This document shows, in pieces, positions 1 to 9,587 of a stretch of DNA of 46,443 nucleotides (its first letter is position 1; every line of letters starts with the position of its first letter). Where the stretch lies: assembly GCA_002709395.1 (NCBI GenBank), contig PAQU01000079.1, forward strand, positions 7,268-53,710, in the 5' to 3' direction. The translations under genes were made by a program, and so were the position numbers. The DNA comes from Roseibacillus sp. Lineage in GTDB: Bacteria > Verrucomicrobiota > Verrucomicrobiia > Verrucomicrobiales > Akkermansiaceae. Below the pieces are notes generated by a model that searched no databases, was not told the origin of the DNA, and was given only the letters and a program-made list of their open reading frames with translations.

Positions 1-2
1 AC

Positions 3-758
3 GAGCGGGCGATCTTCGACAAGCTGTTTGGCGAAGAAGACCTTTCCGCCAAGCGCCGTCAGATCGAGAACGACCAGCGGATCTTACGGAGCCTTTACCG
101 CGACATGGCGCAGCTCAAGCAGCGCGGCGGAGACCAAACCAAGATCGATTCCTACCACACCGTGATAGCGGAACTCGAGGCACGGCTTGCCCACGAGGAA
201 TTCTGGCTCAAGGCGAAGAAGCCGGCGGTGCCGGACAGTCTGAGCGACGACCAGGAGTTCGCCTTCTCGACCAAGGTAAGGAATCTCTTTGAATTGGCGA
301 AGCTCGCTTTCCAGACGGATTCAACGCGGGTGATCACCGTTTCGCTCGATTGGATTTATGGCGCGATCAACGTGCCCGGAGCAACCGGTGGCTGGCACAC
401 CTTGTCTCACCATGGAGGTAAAGCCGATGCGCTTGCTAAATTGAGCAGGATCGAGATCGATATCGTGAAGCACCTCAACCGCTTCCTCTCCGATTTGGAT
501 GAAATCAAGGAAGAGGGGGGCACGTTGCTCGACCAGACCACGGTGGTGATCGGGAGTAACTTCGGCGATGCCTCCAACCATACCCATAACAATCTCCCCA
601 CCATCGTGGCGGGTGGAGGGTATCGTCACCAGGCTCACACGGTCCTGGACCGGCCCACTCCGCTCTGCAACCTCTACCTTGAGCTGCTCCACCGCCATGG
701 GGTGGATGCGGCGGGGTTTGGCAGCAGCGAGAGGAACATGGAACTGCTGAAGGGGTGA
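3..758 (+). CDS. DUF1552 domain-containing protein, C-terminal part (5' truncated by window)
   Basis: Frame is open from base 3 (ERAIFDKLFGEEDLSAKRRQIENDQRILRSLYRDMAQLKQR...) into ORF 105..758; FDKLFG, coiled region and VVIGSNFGDASNHTHNNLPTIVAGGG resemble the DUF1552 family. Confidence 0.8.
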   Translation, partial: ERAIFDKLFGEEDLSAKRRQIENDQRILRSLYRDMAQLKQRGGDQTKIDSYHTVIAELEARLAHEEFWLKAKKPAVPDSLSDDQEFAFSTKVRNLFELAKLAFQTDSTRVITVSLDWIYGAINVPGATGGWHTLSHHGGKADALAKLSRIEIDIVKHLNRFLSDLDEIKEEGGTLLDQTTVVIGSNFGDASNHTHNNLPTIVAGGGYRHQAHTVLDRPTPLCNLYLELLHRHGVDAAGFGSSERNMELLKG

Positions 759-777
759 GCTGCGGGGGAGAATAGTG

Positions 778-2919
778 CTACCAGCTGACCTTCCCCCCAA
801 TAACAGCATTGATCCCGGCCTGGTTCACTCCCGACCCGTGGATGCGGTAGTCCTCGTCGGTGATGTTCTCAAGGGCGGCAGTGAGCTCAAGGTTCTCAGT
901 GACCTGCATTCCGGCCCGGATTGAGGCCACGAGATAGCCCGGAGTGCCCCCGGGAGGGATCCGCTGGGTGTCGGTCTGGTCTCTGGCACTCAGTTCGCCC
1001 TGTTTTCCGGCGGCGGTGATCCGGCCCTCCACCCACCAGCGCTGGTCGGGGGAGTCGTAGCGCAGGGCCACACTGCCCACGAGGGGGGAGAGCCTGCTGA
1101 CAGGGGCCTCGACGGTTGGCCCACCGAGGAAGGAGGGGCTGGTGGTATCCCCTTCCTGCCAGGTGAGATGCCCGGAAAGGGTCAGATTGTCGAGGATGCG
1201 GACGGCCGCTTCCAATTCAAGACCGACGATTTCGGCTTCCTGGGCGTTGGCAGCTGAGACCGTGTCGCCTCCCGGGGCGGTGGGAACACTGATGATGAGG
1301 TCGTCAACGAGAGTGCAGAACCCCGCCGCTCCCAGGCTCAGGTTGCCGTTGGTGAAACGCGAGCCCAGTTCGAAGGTCCACGATTTCTCGGGTTCGAGGT
1401 CGAGGGAGCCGAGTTGCTGCTGTCCGCTCCGGGAGGTGATATTGCCGCTGAGGTCGTTGGCGTTGGGAGCTCGAAACCCCTGACTCGCTCCCCCATAGAG
1501 ATTCCAGGAGTCGTTGAGCTGGTAGAGGGCGCGGGCGTTGAAGACCACGTTGCTCCAGTTCTCAGTGGCGGAAATATCCTCGCCGCTGGCGGGATCCCAG
1601 ACCTTGCCCAGGTTAGCCTCGGCTCGGGTGAGGCGCGCGCCCACGGTGGCCTCCAGGTTTTCGGTAACCGGCCGGCGTAACTGGGCAAAGGCTCCGAGGA
1701 GGTGGTAGGTTGAATCATCGGCTACCGGACGCCGGCTCCGGGGATCCCGTCCGGTGCGGGTTCCGGCGGAGTCGATCCCGTCACGGTAGTAGTCGATTCC
1801 GTAGATCAGGTTTCCGCCGAGCAGGGCGCTTTCAAGCTGGACGTCTAGCCCCAGGGTATCGACGTCAATGACCTGGTTCCGGATATCGGTGGGACTCCGG
1901 TCTTGGAACTCGCTGTCCTGAGAGCGCTGGAAGGAGACGGTAGCACTGTAGTTCTGGACCGGACCTTCCTGCAGATCGCCGGTAACCTTGAGGTAGGTGA
2001 GGCTTCGTTCCTGGTCGTAAATCCGGGCTGGGAAGGAGCCCGCTCTGGTACCGTTCCAAGGGGTATCGTTGAAGATAGTGCTGTGCCAGCGCCAGACATC
2101 GTCCTGGTTGAGATACTGGTGAGCGAAGGTAACCCGGGTTCCGGGGTTGAGCAGGGTCTCGATCTTGAGGTCCAGATTCTGCTCCGGGTAGCCGGTATTT
2201 TTCATCCGGCCCACCCCGCTGTCCCGGATGTCTCCGAAGTCTTTTCCGGTCACCCCGAGGGATGCTCCCCATACTCCGCCCTCTCCGAACCGGGTCTCGA
2301 GGCGGCCCACTCGACTACTGCTGTTGGTATCGAACCGGAATTGGGCGCTTCCACGCCGGAACCACCCGGGATCGGCCTCAAGGAATCCGGTTTCTGCGGT
2401 GAGGATGTTCATGGTACCCCCGAGCGCATCGCTGCCGTATTGCACTGAGCCCTGGCTGCGGACCAGTTCAAGGCGGTCCATGGAGAATCCGTCCACGGTA
2501 TTCCAATACTGCACGGGACCGCTGCGGTAGGTGCTGTTATTGATCCGGACACCATCAACCAGAAGAAGGTTCTGCCGCCCGGTGAAGCCACGGATGAAGG
2601 GACTGCCGTGTCCATGGGTGGTCTTCTGGACCATCACCCCGGGTGTGTTGGCAAGGGCCTCCGGGATGGTGCGATAGCCCTGCTCCTGGAACTGGGCAGC
2701 GGTGACCACCCCGATCGAGCTCATTGACTGGAGGGAGTCTTCGTCTGTCCGGCTGGCAGTGACGACGGTTTCGGGTAGGAGCAGGGTTTCGGCAGCGCGG
2801 AGCCGGGGGCTGGCAATACCAGAGCAGAATACAAGGGCCAGGATGATGAAGGAAGACAGATGCGGGTCTTGGAATTTGACGAAAGGAGCTTTCCTACTGG
2901 CAGGGAAGTGGCGATGCAT
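778..2919 (-). CDS. TonB-dependent outer-membrane receptor
   Basis: Signal peptide; plug domain (ETVVTASRTDEDS, PGVMVQKTTHGHGSPFIRGFTGRQNLLLVDGVRINN); C-terminal beta-barrel motif ENITDEDYRIHGSGVNQAG. Confidence 0.93.
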   Translation of the reverse strand: MHRHFPASRKAPFVKFQDPHLSSFIILALVFCSGIASPRLRAAETLLLPETVVTASRTDEDSLQSMSSIGVVTAAQFQEQGYRTIPEALANTPGVMVQKTTHGHGSPFIRGFTGRQNLLLVDGVRINNSTYRSGPVQYWNTVDGFSMDRLELVRSQGSVQYGSDALGGTMNILTAETGFLEADPGWFRRGSAQFRFDTNSSSRVGRLETRFGEGGVWGASLGVTGKDFGDIRDSGVGRMKNTGYPEQNLDLKIETLLNPGTRVTFAHQYLNQDDVWRWHSTIFNDTPWNGTRAGSFPARIYDQERSLTYLKVTGDLQEGPVQNYSATVSFQRSQDSEFQDRSPTDIRNQVIDVDTLGLDVQLESALLGGNLIYGIDYYRDGIDSAGTRTGRDPRSRRPVADDSTYHLLGAFAQLRRPVTENLEATVGARLTRAEANLGKVWDPASGEDISATENWSNVVFNARALYQLNDSWNLYGGASQGFRAPNANDLSGNITSRSGQQQLGSLDLEPEKSWTFELGSRFTNGNLSLGAAGFCTLVDDLIISVPTAPGGDTVSAANAQEAEIVGLELEAAVRILDNLTLSGHLTWQEGDTTSPSFLGGPTVEAPVSRLSPLVGSVALRYDSPDQRWWVEGRITAAGKQGELSARDQTDTQRIPPGGTPGYLVASIRAGMQVTENLELTAALENITDEDYRIHGSGVNQAGINAVIGGKVSW

Positions 2920-3029
2920 GCAGGGAAAGTGAAGATGGGGAGCTCCTCAGGCAAGGGATGCAGGGGCCTGCGTCCCGGTATCTGGGCAGAGTTCAGTTTC
3001 TGTCCACTTGCTGCCTACCCGCTGTTCAG

Positions 3030-4328
3030 TCAGGAATTCTGCAGGCGGCGCCGCAGGGTAGTCCGGTTGGCGTGGAGAGCCGAGGCCATCCGGGCCAGTT
3101 TACCGTCATAGCGCTTCAGCAGGCGGCGAATCAGGGTGGCTTCCAGGTTTTCCGCGAGGTCCCGGTAGATTGTTTCTCCTTCTTCCTGAAGGCGGGCATC
3201 GAGCCAGCTGTCGAGGGCCTGGACGAGAAGAGCGGGGACCTTTTCGTCAATTTCCCGGGGGTCCTTTCTGAGATATTCCGGCAGGTCGGCGTCCTCGATG
3301 GCCGTGGCCCCGGAATTGACGGTCAGGGCGAAAGCGATAGAGTTGTGCAATTCACGCAGGTTGCCGGGCCAGTCGTGGGACATGAGTCGGCCCAGGGCCG
3401 TCTCGGAGATGGACAGGTTGCGGTCGGGAACGAGCTGGCCGATGAAGTAGGAGACGAGGGCCGGGAGGTCTTCCATGCGGGCGGACAGCGGTGGCAGGCG
3501 AAGTTCAAGGACTTGAAGGCGGTAGAAGAGGTCACTGCGAAAGGCCTCCGCCTCGACCAGATCGCGGAGATCATCACGGGTGGTAGCTATCAGACGGGGA
3601 AAATTTCCCGTTGTTCCTGCCTCGATCTGGCTAACAAGCTCAGCCTGGCCCTCCGGGTTAAGGGAGGCGATTTCCTCCAGTATGACGACTCCACCGGCTG
3701 CTCGTTGGAGGGCAGAATTCAGTTCCTCACTGGAGGTCGTAGGTCCAATTACGAGGGTCTCCGATGGCCCGTTCCGGATGCTGTTCCCCTGAATGAGGCT
3801 GGCGGCATGGGACTTGCCGGTGCCAGTAGCTCCCCTTACGAGAACAGGGTCGTCGGAGGCACAGCAGTGGGCGATCTGCTGAAATACCGGGCGCATGCTC
3901 AGGGCGGCGCCCACGAAGGCCACCGTCTCAGGAGCGGGAGGGTCCGGGACTGACTTTTGCCGGCGTGGCGTGGTGATGCGGGCCAGGACGTCCTGGAACT
4001 CGTCAAAGTCGAGAGGCTTGGGAAGAAAGTCAACCACGCCGAGCTTGCGGGCAGCGATGGTATTCTGGATCTCGCCGTGGGCGGTAATGACGATGGTGGG
4101 GGGGCGTTGTTCCGCCGGGAGGGACTCAAGAAATTCCAGCCCATTCTGGTCGGGAAGCCCGATGTCGAGGATCATGGCCTCGTAGCTCGTGCCCGATTCG
4201 AGTTGGCTTCGGGCCCGCGTTGCAGTAGGGGCGAGGTCACTCTCGACACCTGATTGGCGAACAGCGGCTGCGAGAGCAAGAGCAAGGGCATGTTCATCTT
4301 CTACGATGAGGACGCGTGGAAGCTTCAT
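3030..4328 (-). CDS. NtrC-family response regulator (REC-AAA+-Fis HTH), lacking an evident GAFTGA motif
   Basis: REC domain (VLIVEDE, MILDIGLPDQNG), Walker A GATGTGKS, FRSDLFYRLQVLELRLPPL, C-terminal Fis-type HTH MASALHANRTTLRRRLQ. Confidence 0.9.
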   Translation of the reverse strand: MKLPRVLIVEDEHALALALAAAVRQSGVESDLAPTATRARSQLESGTSYEAMILDIGLPDQNGLEFLESLPAEQRPPTIVITAHGEIQNTIAARKLGVVDFLPKPLDFDEFQDVLARITTPRRQKSVPDPPAPETVAFVGAALSMRPVFQQIAHCCASDDPVLVRGATGTGKSHAASLIQGNSIRNGPSETLVIGPTTSSEELNSALQRAAGGVVILEEIASLNPEGQAELVSQIEAGTTGNFPRLIATTRDDLRDLVEAEAFRSDLFYRLQVLELRLPPLSARMEDLPALVSYFIGQLVPDRNLSISETALGRLMSHDWPGNLRELHNSIAFALTVNSGATAIEDADLPEYLRKDPREIDEKVPALLVQALDSWLDARLQEEGETIYRDLAENLEATLIRRLLKRYDGKLARMASALHANRTTLRRRLQNS

Positions 4329-5695
4329 GAGGGGTCTTCAGTTGAGGGGTGAAGGGGAAAATCGATGACTATGAGGGCCCCACCCTGCGGGGTGTTGGAA
4401 GCCTGGATTGATCCGTCGTGGGCCTGCACGACTTCCCGGGCCAGAGTCAGCCCGATGCCCATGCCTCCCTCTCGTTCCGAGAAAAAAGGCTCCCCGAAAT
4501 GGTCGAGAGCCTCGGTGCTGAATCCGGGCCCGGAATCCTGGATGGCCAGTTGCACGTGTTCTTGATCGAGTTTGAGGCGGGCCATGATCCTGCCTCCCTC
4601 CGGCATGGCCTGGCACGCATTGACGATGAGGTTGCGGATCACCTGTTCGATCCGGAGTTTGTCGCATGAGATCATGGCGGGTCCGGGAGTTTCGATTTCG
4701 AGGAGCGCCCCGGCATGGGAAAGGGCAGGTCGCTGCCTGCGTGCCACCGCGTTGAGCATTTCAACCAGGTCATGGGGCTGACGCTTCGGGGGGGCGGCCC
4801 GGGCGACAAAAAGCCACTGGTTCACGAGATCGGTAATTCGTTCGACTTCCTCGCGGATAAGGGCGATGGATTCAGACCCTGAGGCCTCTACCCGTGGCTC
4901 AATCAGGTCGGCGTGCATTCGAATTGCAGCGGCAGGATTACGGATCTCGTGGGCTAGACTGGTGGCAATCCGGCCGAGAGTAGCGAGCCGCTCGGATTGG
5001 TGACGTAACTTCTGCTCGCGAAGGAGGGACTGGTGAGTTTCCTCAAGAGAGCGGGCAAGCTGTCCGAGTTCGTCAGCCCGGGTAGAGAGAGAGGAAGGAA
5101 TGGGGTCGGTTGGGTCCTGGTCACGCTTGAGATTGGGCAGCCAGCGGGTGAGGACCGTCAGTGGGCGGACGATGCGATTGGCGAGAATAAAGACCAGACC
5201 GCCAAAGGCAGCGGTCAGGAACAGGGTTGGGATCAGGACCCATCCACCCAGCCCGGTCAGCCCTCCCTCCTTGTTTCGGACGAGGACAAGCCGGTCCGGT
5301 GACCCGGTGAGTGGAGTGATGGCCAGGTCGTGCTCTCCGACCTGGATAGCAGTAGTGGTGTCCCGGGAGAACCGCTGGAGGACTCTCTTGAGATCACGGG
5401 GCCATCCGCTGTTGGAAGAGAGCACCAACTCTCCTCCCTCTTGAAGGAAGGCGACCCTGACTTCAAGGATCGTGGAAAGGCGTTGTGCCATTTCCCTGGA
5501 ACGAGGGAGGGGGACCTGTCCCATGAAGCCGGCATTGCTGAGGGCCGTTTGCTCAAAGCGCCGCAGGGATTCCCTCCGCTGGAGAGAGGAAATCCAGATG
5601 GCCAGTCCAAGGGAGGCCAGAAGCACAAAGGCGGAGAGCGGAATGACAAGCCGCCTGTAGAGACTTCCCCGGCGAACTGGAGTAGTGGTAGCCAC
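4325..5695 (-). CDS. Membrane sensor histidine kinase (HAMP-HisKA-HATPase)
   Basis: Two TM segments, HAMP, LATSLAHEIRNPAAAIRMH H-box, N/G boxes (NLIVNACQAMPEGG, DSGPGF, GMGIGLTLAREVVQAHDG); 4-bp overlap with the regulator gene. Confidence 0.93.
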   Translation of the reverse strand: MATTTPVRRGSLYRRLVIPLSAFVLLASLGLAIWISSLQRRESLRRFEQTALSNAGFMGQVPLPRSREMAQRLSTILEVRVAFLQEGGELVLSSNSGWPRDLKRVLQRFSRDTTTAIQVGEHDLAITPLTGSPDRLVLVRNKEGGLTGLGGWVLIPTLFLTAAFGGLVFILANRIVRPLTVLTRWLPNLKRDQDPTDPIPSSLSTRADELGQLARSLEETHQSLLREQKLRHQSERLATLGRIATSLAHEIRNPAAAIRMHADLIEPRVEASGSESIALIREEVERITDLVNQWLFVARAAPPKRQPHDLVEMLNAVARRQRPALSHAGALLEIETPGPAMISCDKLRIEQVIRNLIVNACQAMPEGGRIMARLKLDQEHVQLAIQDSGPGFSTEALDHFGEPFFSEREGGMGIGLTLAREVVQAHDGSIQASNTPQGGALIVIDFPLHPSTEDPS

Positions 5696-6063
5696 TTACT
5701 GCTCAGAATGAACACAAAATGACCATTTCCGAGCCATAAAAGCAGTTTGATTAACTCCTTCAAGTTCTACGGGACATCGGGGGCTGTGATCCCCGGGGGC
5801 AAGAGGAAGACAGAGATAGCCGCCGGAGCTTATGACAACTCTCTCAAAACCCAAAAAGAGAAGGTTGCACGTTGGCGCAGACGGCTACCCCAAAATCTCA
5901 CCTGATTCCCAGTGGCCGTTTCGAGAATCCTTTGAATCCTGCCACCGCTTGTATTTTCGCGCTATTAGAAAGCGGGGGCTCTTTTGTAACAGCAGAGGGA
6001 GGAACCATATGCTTCCCAACAGTGGGCTCCCTCGGGAGGTTCTGATGATCTGGCCTTCCGATT

Positions 6064-7089
6064 TCAGGACCAGTCGAGGACGACCTTGCCGCTTTCACCG
6101 GAGAGCATGGTCTCAAAGGCCTCCTCAAAGTTTGTGACTGGAAACTCATGGGTGATCACGGCGGAGGGATCCAGACCGGCCCGGACCATGGAACTCATTT
6201 TGTACCAGGTCTCAAACATTTCGCGGCCATAGATTCCTTTCAGGACAAGCCCCTTGAAAATGACCTTTTCAAAGTCGACCTCAAGTTTGTCAGGAAAAAT
6301 GCCAAGCAGGGAAATTCTGGCGCCGTGGGAAGTATGTTCAAGAATGTCGGCCAGGCCGGAAGGATGGCCGGACATTTCAAGCCCGATATCAAAGCCTTCT
6401 TTCATGCCGAGTTCCCTCTTCACGTCCGCCAGGGATTCCTGCGAGATGTTGACGGTGCGGGTTGCTCCAAGCTGCATGGCGAGTTCAAGGCGAAAGGCAT
6501 TGGGGTCGGTCACAACTACGTGGCGGGCACCGGCGAACCGGCAGATTGCGGCAGCCATGCAGCCGATGGGTCCGGCTCCGGTAATGAGAACGTCCTCGGC
6601 GACCAGATCCCAGGACAAGGCTGTGTGGATCGCATTTCCAAGTGGGTCGAAAATGGCAGCCAGATTTTCGGGGATGGAAGGGTCCAGTTTGTAGACATTC
6701 CGGTAAGGAAGGGAAAGAAACTCTGCGAAGGCCCCCGGACGATTGACTCCCACTCCTTCGGTATTGGGGCAGAGGTGCCGCCGCCCAGCGAGGCAGTTCC
6801 GGCATCTTCCACAGACGAGGTGCCCCTCTCCGGAGACGTAGTCGCCGGGTGCGAGGTCGGTCACCCCTGATCCGGTTTTTTCTACGTAGCCGCAATACTC
6901 ATGCCCCACCGTCATGGGCAGTGGGATGGTCTTCTGGGCCCACGGGTCCCAATTCCAGATGTGGAGGTCTGTTCCGCAGATTGCGGTCCTGGAAATTCGG
7001 ATGAGAACGTCCATGGGCCCGATTTCCGGGATCGGGACATCGAGGAGTTCAAGGCCTGTTCCGGGACTGTTCTTGACCAGTGCGCGCAT
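6064..7089 (-). CDS. tdh: L-threonine 3-dehydrogenase
   Basis: 341-aa zinc alcohol dehydrogenase family; [46 protein letters not shown] and [15 protein letters not shown] are characteristic of Tdh. Confidence 0.95.
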   Translation of the reverse strand: MRALVKNSPGTGLELLDVPIPEIGPMDVLIRISRTAICGTDLHIWNWDPWAQKTIPLPMTVGHEYCGYVEKTGSGVTDLAPGDYVSGEGHLVCGRCRNCLAGRRHLCPNTEGVGVNRPGAFAEFLSLPYRNVYKLDPSIPENLAAIFDPLGNAIHTALSWDLVAEDVLITGAGPIGCMAAAICRFAGARHVVVTDPNAFRLELAMQLGATRTVNISQESLADVKRELGMKEGFDIGLEMSGHPSGLADILEHTSHGARISLLGIFPDKLEVDFEKVIFKGLVLKGIYGREMFETWYKMSSMVRAGLDPSAVITHEFPVTNFEEAFETMLSGESGKVVLDWS

Positions 7090-7125
7090 ACCCTTGCGTC
7101 ATGGGCTATGCCGGGTCCGATGTGA

Positions 7126-8295
7126 TTGCAATCGCCATCACCGAAGATTTCGATTTCCAGAGAGCTGAATCCAGATGACTCTTCGGACGGGATGACGCTG
7201 GAAGAACTGGGATGGAACACGTTCTTTGCCGGTGAGTTTGCGCCCCATGCCGGGCAGGGGCTGGTGCCGGCCCGATTGATCCGGGAAACCAAAATCAATT
7301 TCAGCGCGCTGCTTGAGGGTGGAGAGGAGGTCGACTGCGTGCTTGGGGGCAAGGTATGGCATGAGGCGGAAACGGATGCGGATCTGCCTGCGGTGGGCGA
7401 CTGGGTAGCACTGGACCTGGGAGCGGAAGGTGACGAGGTGATCATCCGGGAGCGCCTTGCACGAGTTTCCCGGTTCTCCCGCAAGGTGCCCGGGAAGAGC
7501 GCCGAGGAACAGGTTCTCGCTGCCAACGTGGATATCGTGGTAGTGGTGACTGATCCAGGCCCGGATTACAGTCTGAGGAGGATTGAGCGCTATCTCATGC
7601 TCATCGAGAGGTGTGGGGCCAAGCCGGTCGTCCTGCTGAACAAGGTTGACTTGTTTTCCGAGGAGCACTGCGCGAACGCAGCAGATGAGCTGAGGGGGTT
7701 AAGTGAGATGGCCGAGATTCACCTGACGAGCGCGCGGGATTCCCAGGGGCTTGAAATCCTCCGGGGCTACCTGCAGCCCGGAGTCACGATTACCCTTGTT
7801 GGTTCCAGTGGGGTGGGCAAGTCGACTCTCGTGAACCAGTTGCTGGGAGGTGAATGGCAGGAGACGAGCGAGGTTAACGAGGTTACGGGGAGGGGGCGGC
7901 ATACAACTACTCACCGCGAGTTGATCGTGTTGCCGGAAGGAGGGTTGCTCATTGACAACCCCGGGGTGCGTGAGATCCAGATGTGGACCGATGAGGAGAC
8001 TCTGCGGGAAAGCTTTGTGGATGTGGAAGAGCTTGCAAGCCGGTGCCGGTTTTCCGATTGCAAGCATCAGAAGGATGCCGGTTGTGCGATTGAGGCTGCG
8101 GTAGAGGCGGGGAGTCTCGATCTGGAGCGGTACCAGAGTTATCTCCGGCTTGAGGAGGAAATTGACGAGCTTAACCGCAGGAGGAGGAAACGCCGGATGG
8201 CCACGGAACGCTGGGCCAAGCGTAATCGCCGGGTGAAGGCGCGCAACCTGGCTGACCGGATAGAATTGGAGAAGGAGGAGCGGGGAGAGGCCTGA
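7126..8295 (+). CDS. rsgA: Ribosome small-subunit GTPase RsgA (alternative start about 7192)
   Basis: Circularly permuted GTPase: LLNKVDL then GSSGVGKSTLVNQL, TGRGRHTTTHRELIVLPEGGLLIDNPGVRE, zinc-binding C-terminal CRFSDCKHQKDAGC. Confidence 0.95.
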   Translation: MQSPSPKISISRELNPDDSSDGMTLEELGWNTFFAGEFAPHAGQGLVPARLIRETKINFSALLEGGEEVDCVLGGKVWHEAETDADLPAVGDWVALDLGAEGDEVIIRERLARVSRFSRKVPGKSAEEQVLAANVDIVVVVTDPGPDYSLRRIERYLMLIERCGAKPVVLLNKVDLFSEEHCANAADELRGLSEMAEIHLTSARDSQGLEILRGYLQPGVTITLVGSSGVGKSTLVNQLLGGEWQETSEVNEVTGRGRHTTTHRELIVLPEGGLLIDNPGVREIQMWTDEETLRESFVDVEELASRCRFSDCKHQKDAGCAIEAAVEAGSLDLERYQSYLRLEEEIDELNRRRRKRRMATERWAKRNRRVKARNLADRIELEKEERGEA

Positions 8296-8353
8296 AGAGA
8301 TGCCCCGGCGGCCCGGTCTCTGGTTGTCAAGGCGACTTCCGGGACCCGGGTAT

Positions 8354-8671
8354 TCAGGGGATGCGGAAGATTTGACCGTTGCTGGGATCCTTGGCGAAAT
8401 CGCCTTTCTTGAAGGGCTCCCCGGTCTTTGGGTTCTTGCTGATGTCGATCAGGTTATGAGGGGGGAAGGGGCTGATGACATGGTTGGGATTCTCGGTCCT
8501 GTAGGCTTTCTTGTAGCTTCCCGGGTTACTGGAGGGCGATGGAGCCGTGCTCTTTTTGACCCCGCTCCCCGCTGCTCCCTGATCAAGTGTGCACGAACAG
8601 ATGCTGCACAGTGAGATTGCTGCCAGAAAGGCAGGAAGGCTTTGCCTTAAGGAAATTAGCAGGGGAGTCAT
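8354..8671 (-). CDS. Small putative lipoprotein
   Basis: Internal ATG at 8671 (MTPLLISLRQSLPAFLAAISLCSICSCTLDQ...) gives a lipobox-like signal peptide and removes overlap with the next gene; no family recognised. Confidence 0.55.
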   Translation of the reverse strand: MTPLLISLRQSLPAFLAAISLCSICSCTLDQGAAGSGVKKSTAPSPSSNPGSYKKAYRTENPNHVISPFPPHNLIDISKNPKTGEPFKKGDFAKDPSNGQIFRIP

Positions 8672-8750
8672 GACTCGGGCGTGGGTTGAAATTCCTCCGG
8701 GGCCGGGATCATAGTGACAGATGCAAACCGGGGCGAACCTTAATTGCCTG

Positions 8751-9587
8751 TCAGCAGAGGAACTGGCGGCAGAGGATGCTGAATTTCCTGATGCTGGAGA
8801 GGCGATATCTCCGGTCAAAGACTCGGAACTGATCCTTGCGCATTTGTTTCAGGATGGCGTGGTAGATCTTTCGCATGACCTCGGCGGCACGGAGAGCCTT
8901 GAGGTCGGAGGGAGGCAGCAGGCTCGCAGTCTCTTCAAAAAGACGTTCCGCGCGTTCCGCCTCAAAGTTCATCAGGGAAAGGAAGCGTTCGTCGTATACA
9001 CGCCCCTGGAGGTCCTCTTCAGTATACTGGAATCGTTCAAGGTCTGCGAGAGGGAGGTAGATTCTAAGTCCGTTCTCAAGGTCCTCCCCGACGTCCCTGA
9101 TAATATTGGTGAGCTGGAGACAGTGGCCGAGGCTGATCGCATAGTCGCGGGCCTGCTCGCTTGCGCCGAAGAGGGGCATCAGGATGAGACCAACGGTGGA
9201 GGCCACCCGGTAGGAATACCCCTGGAGATCTTCCCAGGTCTCAAAGCGCTGGGGACTGAGGTCGGACTCGCAACCGCGGATGATGTCCCTAAGGAGTTCC
9301 GGGTCGAGGGAATGGCGCTGTTGCATGGACACTACCTCCGCCTCAAGGCTGCCTTCCGGGTGGTCGTCCTGTTCGAGGGCCTGTTTCCAGGTTTCCATGG
9401 CAGATTGTTTGTCCCCGGATGGAAGGGTAGTGTCATCCGCAATGTCATCAATTACCCGGCAGAAGGCGTAGAAAGTATTGAGATCGGGGAGCCGGTCCCG
9501 GGGAACACACAAGAAGGCAAAGGCCAGGTTGGACTTGGCGCGGCGGGTAATTTCCGCGGAGTTGCTTGTTTGGGGTGTGCTCGTCAT
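8751..9587 (-). CDS. Squalene/phytoene synthase family protein
   Basis: FYAFCRVIDDIADD and LTNIIRDVGEDLENGLRIYLPLADLERF prenyl-substrate motifs. Confidence 0.92.
   Translation of the reverse strand: MTSTPQTSNSAEITRRAKSNLAFAFLCVPRDRLPDLNTFYAFCRVIDDIADDTTLPSGDKQSAMETWKQALEQDDHPEGSLEAEVVSMQQRHSLDPELLRDIIRGCESDLSPQRFETWEDLQGYSYRVASTVGLILMPLFGASEQARDYAISLGHCLQLTNIIRDVGEDLENGLRIYLPLADLERFQYTEEDLQGRVYDERFLSLMNFEAERAERLFEETASLLPPSDLKALRAAEVMRKIYHAILKQMRKDQFRVFDRRYRLSSIRKFSILCRQFLC

Noticed and set aside
2958-3953. 331-aa + strand ORF
   Set aside because: Antisense shadow of the NtrC-type regulator gene; high-GC artefact.
5696-6063. Intergenic region between histidine kinase and tdh, examined for a riboswitch or small RNA
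   Set aside because: Only short GC hairpins such as CGGGG/CCCCG near 5777; no recognisable riboswitch core.
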